From the NCBI GenBank assembly GCA_016930895.1, contig JAFGFV010000170.1, positions 1 to 8,348 on the forward strand: 8,348 bases of DNA, read 5' to 3'. Numbering within the stretch: position 1 is the first letter of the stretch; every line of letters starts with the position of its first letter. The translations under genes were made by a program, and so were the position numbers. The stretch is from Spirochaetales bacterium (GTDB lineage Bacteria; Spirochaetota; Spirochaetia; SZUA-6; DRHE01). This document shows, piece after piece, positions 1 to 5,985 of this stretch. The notes beneath the pieces are model-generated. The model was not told where the DNA came from. It made no database searches and saw only the letters and a program-made list of their open reading frames with translations.

Positions 1-878
1 GCATCGTCGTTGCGGCACTCGATGTAGCAGTTGTCGTTGTGGCGGTTGGCCCGGCTGCGGGTGAGCTCGATGTGCAGGGTTCGGCAGCAGTCGGCGAAGG
101 CGAAGTTGATGAACTCGCCCCCGCTGTCGGCGTTGGCACTGTGAATCGGGAAGGGCAGCTGGGCGTGGATGTCGGTGAGGGCCTCCACGACCCAGCGGCG
201 GGCCCGGTTGAGCAGCGCCCGCAGTTCGGTCCAGAAGCTGGCCACATCCACGGCGGCCAGGGTGAAGCAGAACTGGCCGCGGGAATTGCCCCCGTCGTGG
301 CCGACGGTGTCGATCTGGAAATGCCCGGGCCCCACCCGGTCCCACTCGGCGAAGGTGCGCACAGGGATGCGGCGCTTCAAGGAGGTGGTGGGTTTGGTAT
401 GCCCGATGCCTTTCAGCCGCTCCTTCGCCCGCTGCGCCTTCAGCCGCCGGTCGAGGGTGGCTGGGCTCATGGCGGCGATCTGCTGCAGATGATCGGCTTG
501 GAGTCCCAACTCCGGGGCCTGGCGCAGATACTCCAGGTTGTCCGCGATGGCCACCTTCAGCCGCTTGCCGCACATGCTGTCGAACAGCGTCCACAGCGTG
601 AGCAGGCTCGGCTGCAGCTCGGCTCCGTAGCGTGGGTGGCCGACTCGCTTCGGTCTCTTCGGCCAGGAGCCGGCTTTCAGCCGCAGCAACTCGGTTCCGG
701 TGTGCACGTAGCGGCTCTTGCCCCAGCGGGTGAGCAGATGAATCGCGTACTTGCGGTTGTACCCGGTGGTGGTGCAGAACTCATCGAGGAGTCCCCCCTT
801 CTCGGCTCGCGTGGCCGTACGGTAGCGGCGAGCGTACTCGGTACTCAGATGATGGCGGACGATCATCGGTAACCTCAT
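1..878 (-). CDS. DDE integrase-type transposase, 5' part (runs off left edge)
   Basis: My translation of the minus strand is open from the start region to base 1, with no stop or frameshift. The protein is an rve-fold DDE transposase that would cut and join the ends of its own element. The N-terminal part is basic and helical (LLDEFCTTTGYNRKYAIHLL, a helix-turn-helix-like stretch), followed by the catalytic domain. The catalytic triad is visible: Asp in HFQIDTVGHDGG (bases 309-311), Asp in NADSGGEF (126-128) and Glu in NCYIEC (18-20). This gives D-x60-D-x35-E, the classic D,D(35)E spacing. Three in-frame ATGs are possible: 890, 878 and 866. I chose 878 because GGGGGAA lies about 4 bases upstream; 866 also has an AGG six bases ahead. 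The gene resembles IS481/ISNCY-type 'integrase catalytic region' transposases, but I cannot name the IS. The C-terminus and the left terminal repeat lie outside the window. It points away from the hyp genes. Confidence 0.88.
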   Translation of the reverse strand, partial: MRLPMIVRHHLSTEYARRYRTATRAEKGGLLDEFCTTTGYNRKYAIHLLTRWGKSRYVHTGTELLRLKAGSWPKRPKRVGHPRYGAELQPSLLTLWTLFDSMCGKRLKVAIADNLEYLRQAPELGLQADHLQQIAAMSPATLDRRLKAQRAKERLKGIGHTKPTTSLKRRIPVRTFAEWDRVGPGHFQIDTVGHDGGNSRGQFCFTLAAVDVASFWTELRALLNRARRWVVEALTDIHAQLPFPIHSANADSGGEFINFAFADCCRTLHIELTRSRANRHNDNCYIECRNDD

Positions 879-881
879 CAG

Positions 882-909
882 TTCCCCCATGCTTTCAAGC
901 ATGGGGGAA
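882..909. repeat. 28-base palindrome over the transposase start
   Basis: Arms of 13 bases, TTCCCCCATGCTT and its exact complement AAGCATGGGGGAA, are separated by two bases. In transposase mRNA it would fold as a 12-bp stem with a UGAA loop. The upstream ATG (890) lies inside the 3' arm, and so does the G-rich stretch that would act as ribosome binding site for the ATG at 878. IS10 and IS50 use such hairpins to block translation from transcripts entering from outside the element; a similar role here is inference. It could also be part of the element's end or act as a transcription terminator, though no T-run was noted. Confidence 0.75.
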
Positions 910-1026
910 GAGCTGTTGGGTTAGAAATCTCGATGAGGCAACGCCTTAGCTCCGGTTAGATTTTGGCTGAGGCAATTCGCCATCTCGCCCTTGTTGGGCC
1001 TCCCGGGTATACTTCGCACGGCAACG

Positions 1027-3297
1027 ATGAAGGATACAACGCGCCGCCGTCACAGCTACCGCGGAACCATACAGGGAGTCGGATTCAGGCCCTGCGTCTA
1101 CCGCTGTGCCGCGGAGCTGGGCCTGTCCGGTTTCGTCCAGAACCGGAGGTCGTGCGTCGTCGCCGAGGTCCAGGGACCGGCGGACAGGGTCGAGGCCTAT
1201 CCCGGCCGGCTGCGGCAGCTGCTGCCGTCCGCGGCCCGGATCACCGAGGAGCGGGTCGAGGAGCTCGCCCCGGTTGCCGAAGACTGCTTCCGCATCGCCG
1301 CCAGCGTTGCGGCCGACTACGACTTTCCGCCGATTCCCCCCGACCTGGCGATCTGCCCGGACTGCCGGAGGGAGCTGTTCGATCCCTCCGATCGGCGTTA
1401 CCTCTATCCCTTCGTCTCCTGCACGCAGTGCGGACCGCGGTACACGATCGTCGAGAGCACCCCCTTCGACCGTGAGACCACCTCGATGGTCGACTTTCCG
1501 CTCTGCGCCGCCTGCCGTACCGAATACGAGGACCCCGGAGACCGGCGGTTCCACGCCCAGGCCAGCTCGTGTCCCGACTGCGGACCGCGCCTGCACCTGG
1601 TCGACGCGGCCGGGCGCGCAGTGGCCGGTGAACCCTTGATCTCCGCCGTCGAGGCGCTCCGCGCCGGCGCCGTCGTGGCGGTCCAGGGGCTGGGGGGCTT
1701 TCACCTGGCGGCCGATCCGCGCAACACAGCGACCATGCAGCGGCTGCGCCGGGACAAGGAGCGGGAACGCAAGCCCTTCGCCCTCATGGTTCGTGATCTG
1801 GAAGTCGCCAGGAGGTTGTGCGCGGTGGACGACCCGGCCGCCGCGGAGCTCGCCTCGGAGCGCTCTCCCATCTTGATCCTTCCCGCCCGGGATCCCGAGG
1901 GCCTCCGCCTGGTGTCCGACACGGGTACCCTCGGGATCCTGCTGCCCTACACGGCGCTGCACCTGCTGCTGTTCTACCACCCGACGGCTGCTCCGTTCGA
2001 CTGCCTGGTGATGACCTCCGCCAACCTCAAGGGACAGCCGATGGTGACCGTCGCCCAGCAGGCGCTCGAGAAGCTCGCCGGGACGGCGGAGCTCTTCCTC
2101 TGCCACGACCGGCGGATCCTGTTCCGCGCCGATGATTCGGTGCTCCGCCCCTCCGCGTACGGTCCGGCCTTCTGCCAGATCCGGCGGTCCAGGGGCTGCG
2201 TGCCCCGGCTGGTTTCGCTGCCCCGTGGCCTGGACGAGTCCGTGCTGGCGGTGGGCGGCGATCTGAAGAACGCCCCGGCGCTGGGCCTGGGGCGGGACCT
2301 GTACCTGGGCGCGTTCGTCGGCGACCTGGAGGATCCCGAGACCTACCAGGACTTCCGGATGCAGGTCCAGCGCCTGCTGGAGCTGTATGGCCTGCGACCG
2401 CAGCGGGTAGCCTACGATCCGCACCCGCTGTACGTCTCCCATGCCTGGGCCGCGGAGAGCGGGCTCTTGCCGGCGGTGGCCGTCCAGCATCACCACGCCC
2501 ACGTGCTCTCCGTGATGGCGGAGCACGGCCTGGAGGAGGCGATCGGGCTGGCCTTCGACGGAACGGGTTACGGCAGCGACGGCACCGTCTGGGGAGGGGA
2601 GTTCCTGCATGCCACCCGGCGGGGCTTTGTCAGGATGGGCCACTTCGGCCCCTTTCGTCTGCCCGGCGGCGAGAGCGCCGTGCTGCATCCGATCCGGATC
2701 GCCCTCGCGCTGCTGATCGAGGCGGGGGAGGATGTCGAGACCCTGCTCCCGGACATGCCTGGAACCGAACGGCGCCTGCTGGAGGAGATCGTCCGCCGCA
2801 GCCTTCACGCGCCGCTGACGACCTCGGTGGGCCGCATCTTCGACGCGGCCGCCGCACTGCTCGCAGGGGTCGGCGAGGTCAGCTACGAGGCGGAGGGACC
2901 CATCCGCCTGGAGGGCATGGCGGCAGGCGAGGCGCGCGAGGCCGGGATTCCAGGCGCCCGCGGCGTGGTCGCGCTCACTGCGGGGCTGCCCTTCCGCCTG
3001 GACGCCGCGCCGCTGATCGCCGAACTCGCCCGGCGGCGCCGCGCGGTGAGCCCTGCCCGGCTCGCGCTGGAATTCCACGTCGAGATCGCCTCCGCGGCGG
3101 TTAAGGGCGCGCTGGAAATGCGCGAGCAGACCGGTCTGAACGACCTATGCCTTTCCGGGGGGGTGTTTCAAAACGTGCTCCTGCGCGAGATTCTCTGGCC
3201 GCGGCTGCACAGCGCCGGATTCCGCGTCTACACCAACGAGCAGGTGCCCCCGGGCGACGGAGGCCTGGCGATCGGCCAGGCCTATTTCGAACCCTGA
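1027..3297 (+). CDS. hypF: Carbamoyltransferase HypF (NiFe hydrogenase maturation)
   Basis: HypF converts carbamoyl phosphate and ATP to carbamoyl-adenylate and transfers the carbamoyl group to the C-terminal cysteine of HypE, the first step to the cyanide ligands of NiFe hydrogenase. The 756-residue length matches the family (about 750). Domains in order: acylphosphatase (GTIQGVGFRPCVY, with Arg21 and Asn39); two zinc fingers with paired Cys 110/113, 132/135, 160/163 and 182/185 at the usual C-x2-C-x18-C-x2-C spacing; a YrdC-like domain from about 205 to 390 (MTSAN at 329); and a Kae1-like carbamoyltransferase domain with QHHHAH at 487, DGTGYGSDG at 511 and LSGGVFQN at 709. I chose ATG 1027; TTG 991 would add 12 residues that the acylphosphatase fold does not need. 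No strong ribosome binding site precedes 1027. A TATACT at 1008-1013 resembles a -10 box but lacks a well-spaced -35. First gene of the operon. Confidence 0.97.
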   Translation: MKDTTRRRHSYRGTIQGVGFRPCVYRCAAELGLSGFVQNRRSCVVAEVQGPADRVEAYPGRLRQLLPSAARITEERVEELAPVAEDCFRIAASVAADYDFPPIPPDLAICPDCRRELFDPSDRRYLYPFVSCTQCGPRYTIVESTPFDRETTSMVDFPLCAACRTEYEDPGDRRFHAQASSCPDCGPRLHLVDAAGRAVAGEPLISAVEALRAGAVVAVQGLGGFHLAADPRNTATMQRLRRDKERERKPFALMVRDLEVARRLCAVDDPAAAELASERSPILILPARDPEGLRLVSDTGTLGILLPYTALHLLLFYHPTAAPFDCLVMTSANLKGQPMVTVAQQALEKLAGTAELFLCHDRRILFRADDSVLRPSAYGPAFCQIRRSRGCVPRLVSLPRGLDESVLAVGGDLKNAPALGLGRDLYLGAFVGDLEDPETYQDFRMQVQRLLELYGLRPQRVAYDPHPLYVSHAWAAESGLLPAVAVQHHHAHVLSVMAEHGLEEAIGLAFDGTGYGSDGTVWGGEFLHATRRGFVRMGHFGPFRLPGGESAVLHPIRIALALLIEAGEDVETLLPDMPGTERRLLEEIVRRSLHAPLTTSVGRIFDAAAALLAGVGEVSYEAEGPIRLEGMAAGEAREAGIPGARGVVALTAGLPFRLDAAPLIAELARRRRAVSPARLALEFHVEIASAAVKGALEMREQTGLNDLCLSGGVFQNVLLREILWPRLHSAGFRVYTNEQVPPGDGGLAIGQAYFEP

Positions 3298-3368
3298 GCG
3301 GGTCATGGCGGCTTGGCAGAGCCGGTCGCGGCGGTTAGGATTGACTCTTCGGTGAGAGGGGGTGCTCC

Positions 3369-3602
3369 ATGTGTCTGGCAGTTCCTCTCGAGGTGCTGCA
3401 GCTCCTCGACGGCGACAGGGCCGTGGTCCGGCAAGGCGAAGGGACCCTGGAGGTAGACACGTCGCTGCTCGAGGCGCCGAAAATCGGCGACTACGTGCTG
3501 GTCCACGCCGGCTTCGCCATCCAGACGATCGACTCGGAGAAGGCGGAGGAAACGCTTACCCTCCTTGCCCAGCTGGAGGGCCCCGCCAGTGGAACTGAGT
3601 GA
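3369..3602 (+). CDS. hypC: Hydrogenase maturation chaperone HypC
   Basis: HypC is the small chaperone that holds the Fe(CN)2CO unit together with HypD and delivers it to the hydrogenase large-subunit precursor. The 77-residue length is typical. The signature MCLAVP is at the N-terminus; Cys2, exposed after removal of Met1, is the family's iron ligand. The OB-fold motif GDYVLVHAGFAI runs from residue 40, with His46. The C-terminal tail is acidic and includes LLAQLEG, as in many relatives. A strong ribosome binding site (GAGAGGGGG) ends about six bases before ATG 3369. The gene lies 71 bases after hypF and its end overlaps hypD by 14 bases, so hypC and hypD are probably translationally coupled. 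Confidence 0.97.
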   Translation: MCLAVPLEVLQLLDGDRAVVRQGEGTLEVDTSLLEAPKIGDYVLVHAGFAIQTIDSEKAEETLTLLAQLEGPASGTE

Positions 3603-4674
3603 GCGCCTGCGCGACCGCACAGTGGCGCAATCCCTGACGCGGGGGATCGAAGCCGCTGCGGCGTCGATAGGCCGTGAAGTCCGGATCATGGAGGTGTGCG
3701 GAACGCACACCGTGGCCCTGCGTCGGAGCGGAGTGCACTCCCTGCTGCCGCGCAACGTCACGATGGTCTCGGGGCCGGGGTGTCCGGTCTGTGTCACCCC
3801 GACCGGCTACATCGACAACGCGCTGGCCCTGGTCGAGTCCGGGCAGGCGACAGTCGTGAGCTTCGGGGACATGCTCAAAGTGCCAGGCTCGCGGGGCTAC
3901 TCCCTGTCCCGCCACCTGGAGTCTGGCCGGGTGCGGATGCTCTACTCTCCGACGGAGCTCACGGCAATCGCCGAGGGATCCTCCGGACCCGTGGTCTTCC
4001 TGGGGATCGGGTTTGAAACCACGATCCCGGCCGTGGCCTCGGTGTTTCTCAAGCTGGGCTCCGAGCCCCAGGCCCGGCTGTTCCTCTATGCGGCCTTCAA
4101 GACCGTGATGCCGGCGCTCCGTGCCCTCATGGCCGCGCCCGATCTCGGCATCGACGCGTTCCTCCTGCCGGGGCACGTGTCGGCCATTATCGGGACGCGG
4201 GCCTACGGCGAGCTGGAGGCTCCCGGCGGCGCTCCGGGGGTGGTCGCAGGTTTCGAGCCGGTGGACATGCTCTACGCAATCTTGCTGATCCTCAGGCAGG
4301 TGGCTTCCGGCTCCTGCCGGGTGCAGAACGCGTACCCACGGGCGGTAAGGCCGGAAGGTAACCCGCGCGCCTGGGGTTTGATCGAGCGGCTGCTGGAGCC
4401 CAGCGACGAGCTGTGGCGAGGGCTGGGCAGGATCCCCGGGGGAGGCCTGCGGCTGCGGGCGCAGTACGCCGAGCGCGACGGCGAACGGGTGTTCGCGCTG
4501 CCGCCGATTCAGGATCACGAATCTCCGGGCTGCCTGTGTGGTCAGGTGATTCGGGGGAAGTGCCTGCCCGCCGACTGCGCGCTCTTCGGAACTTCGTGCA
4601 CTCCGGACCGGCCCGTCGGACCGTGCATGGTGTCCTCGGAGGGAACCTGCGCGGCCCACCTGAGATACGCCTGA
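3589..4674 (+). CDS. hypD: Fe-S scaffold protein HypD
   Basis: HypD carries a [4Fe-4S] cluster and, with HypC, is the scaffold where iron receives its two cyanides and one CO before insertion into NiFe hydrogenase. Family motifs are all present: CGTHT with Cys37, GPGCPVCVTP with Cys65 and Cys68, FGDMLKVPGS, GIGFETT, LPGHVSAIIG, AGFEPVDML and RVQNAYPRAV. A C-terminal cysteine-rich stretch follows (Cys315, 317, 325, 330, 337, 346), which includes the cluster ligands. I chose GTG 3589: GGAGGG at 3575-3580 lies eight bases upstream and the resulting 361 residues fit the family (about 360-375). TTG 3565 would add eight unneeded residues and lacks that spacing. It overlaps hypC by 14 bases, and its stop is 10 bases before hypE. 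Confidence 0.97.
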   Translation: MELSERLRDRTVAQSLTRGIEAAAASIGREVRIMEVCGTHTVALRRSGVHSLLPRNVTMVSGPGCPVCVTPTGYIDNALALVESGQATVVSFGDMLKVPGSRGYSLSRHLESGRVRMLYSPTELTAIAEGSSGPVVFLGIGFETTIPAVASVFLKLGSEPQARLFLYAAFKTVMPALRALMAAPDLGIDAFLLPGHVSAIIGTRAYGELEAPGGAPGVVAGFEPVDMLYAILLILRQVASGSCRVQNAYPRAVRPEGNPRAWGLIERLLEPSDELWRGLGRIPGGGLRLRAQYAERDGERVFALPPIQDHESPGCLCGQVIRGKCLPADCALFGTSCTPDRPVGPCMVSSEGTCAAHLRYA

Positions 4675-4684
4675 GGTTTCGCGG

Positions 4685-5692
4685 ATGCAGGAACGGCTCA
4701 TCAGCCTGGAGCATGGAAGCGGCGGCGCCCTCTCGCGCGAGCTGATCGAGCAAGTGATTCACCCCTGCTTTCGCAGCGATCACTACCCGGGGCTCACGGA
4801 CGCCGCGGCTTTCCTCCTGGCCGGTGAGGGCAGGATCACGACCGACACCTTCGTGGTCGATCCGCCGTTCTTCCCTGGAGGAAACATCGGGAGGCTCGCC
4901 ATTTTCGGCACCTGCAACGATCTCTCGGTGTCGGGAGCCAGGCCCCGGTATCTTACTCTGGCGCTGGTCATCGAGGAGGGGCTGCCCCTGGCGCTGCTGC
5001 GCCGGGCCCTGGAGGAGGCGGCCCAAGCCGCGGCCCAGGCTGGGGTCTACGTGATTAGCGGGGACACCAAGGTCGTTCCGGCAGGAAGTGGGGGCGGCCT
5101 GTTCGTCAACACCACCGGCGTGGGCGAGCTGCAGTTCCCGCCGGGAATCGACACTGCGCGGATCGAGCGGGGAGACCGGGTGATGGTGAGCGCACCGGTG
5201 GGCGCGCACGGCCTGGCCGTACTGGCCGCCCGCGAGGGCCTGAGCGTGGGCGACTCGGTGCGCAGCGACTGCGCCCTCCTGCATCCACTCTGCGAGCGTC
5301 TCTACAGTCTGGGACCCGCCCTCCGATTCCTGCGGGACGCCACGCGTGGGGGACTCGCGGCCGTGCTCAACGAGATCGCCGCCGACGCGGGGTTGGGCCT
5401 CTTGGTGAGCGAGGAGAAGGTGCCGGTCGATGGCACGGTGCAGACGGCCGCGGACATCCTGGGGCTCGACCCGCTGGAAATCGCGAACGAGGGCGTCCTG
5501 GTCGCCGTGGTCTCCCGGGAGAGCGCCAGTGAAGCGCTCGATCTGCTGCGGGGCCATGAGCTGGGCCGTCGGGGGGCAGTGGTCGGTGAGATGACCGAGG
5601 ACCCGGCGGGCCGCGTCCTGCTGGAGACACGGATCGGGGGCCGGCGGATCCTCCCTCTGCCCCGGGGTCTCCTGCTGCCGAGGATCTGCTGA
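4685..5692 (+). CDS. hypE: Carbamoyl dehydratase HypE
   Basis: HypE accepts the carbamoyl group from HypF on its C-terminal cysteine, then uses ATP to dehydrate it to a thiocyanate, the donor of the cyanide ligands to the HypCD iron. It belongs to the PurM/SelD superfamily. Visible motifs are HGSGG near residue 10, GLTDAAAF with Asp39, TTDTFVV from about 52, the nucleotide-loop motif SGDTKVV from 125, and the diagnostic C-terminal PRIC with Cys335 as last residue. The 335-residue length is normal and both ATP-grasping and C-terminal parts are complete. ATG 4685 follows hypD by 10 bases; GAGG at the hypD stop, eight bases upstream, serves as ribosome binding site. It is the last gene of the hypFCDE operon. 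Nothing suggests selenophosphate synthetase: the C-terminal Cys tail identifies HypE. Confidence 0.97.
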   Translation: MQERLISLEHGSGGALSRELIEQVIHPCFRSDHYPGLTDAAAFLLAGEGRITTDTFVVDPPFFPGGNIGRLAIFGTCNDLSVSGARPRYLTLALVIEEGLPLALLRRALEEAAQAAAQAGVYVISGDTKVVPAGSGGGLFVNTTGVGELQFPPGIDTARIERGDRVMVSAPVGAHGLAVLAAREGLSVGDSVRSDCALLHPLCERLYSLGPALRFLRDATRGGLAAVLNEIAADAGLGLLVSEEKVPVDGTVQTAADILGLDPLEIANEGVLVAVVSRESASEALDLLRGHELGRRGAVVGEMTEDPAGRVLLETRIGGRRILPLPRGLLLPRIC

Positions 5693-5729
5693 TCGAGGCC
5701 CGCCTGTGGCCTACAGCCGGGGCTCGATC
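5691..5729 (+). terminator. Long hairpin at the end of hypE, possible operon terminator
   Basis: GATCGAG at 5691-5697 pairs exactly with CTCGATC at 5723-5729. CCC/GGG and CTGT/ACAG pairs lie further in, around a GGCCT loop, with small internal mismatches. The stem begins inside the hypE TGA stop codon. No T-run follows (the next bases are C-rich), so this is not a classic intrinsic terminator; it may end transcription with Rho or protect the 3' end of the hyp mRNA. Confidence 0.45.
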
Positions 5730-5985
5730 CCCCCGCCCAGCGTGCGCACGACTGATCTCCAAGGTGCGACTTGGATCTACTGCTTCTACCGATCTGTGAT
5801 CACCATGTAGGACGGCAGTGGCATGTATATGAAGACCGTGACAACCAGAACTATCAAGCAGAAGAGCCAGAAAAAGGGATTTGGGTTCGCGGGGAGATGC
5901 CGCTTGCCGGCCGGCTGCGCTTTATGTCAACCTGAGGCTTTCAGCACCCGTGGATCCATCCTGATTGATGATGAGGGAGAGCACA
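5730..5985. other. Intergenic stretch before the selenoprotein gene
   Basis: I see no convincing gene here. An ORF from ATG 5823 (MYMKTVTTRTIKQK...) runs into the next gene in another frame, has no clear ribosome binding site and resembles nothing I know. A short palindrome GTGATCAC lies at 5796-5803. CATGTA occurs at 5804-5809 and again at 5822-5827. A TTGGAT at 5771-5776 could be a weak -35, but no good -10 follows. The promoter of the downstream gene probably lies here and is not obvious. The ribosome binding site GAGGGAG (5973-5979) sits at the right end. Confidence 0.5.

Noticed and set aside
39..872. 277-codon plus-strand ORF at the left end
   Set aside because: The minus strand encodes a DDE transposase with its complete D,D(35)E triad over the same bases; the plus-strand protein has no recognisable features.
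946..3078. 710-codon ORF on the minus strand opposite hypF
   Set aside because: The protein is low-complexity in Arg, Gly, Pro and Gln with no family motif, and the plus strand carries a complete, motif-rich hypF. It is a GC-rich frame shadow.
3341..3346. TTGACT before hypC as a -35 of an internal promoter
   Set aside because: No -10-like hexamer at usable spacing; the bases there overlap the ribosome binding site and ATG of hypC.
4685..5692. hypE as selD (selenophosphate synthetase), tempting given the nearby selenoprotein
   Set aside because: The C-terminal PRIC, the hypFCD context and the HGSGG start identify HypE. The catalytic N-terminal Cys/Sec motif of SelD is not present.
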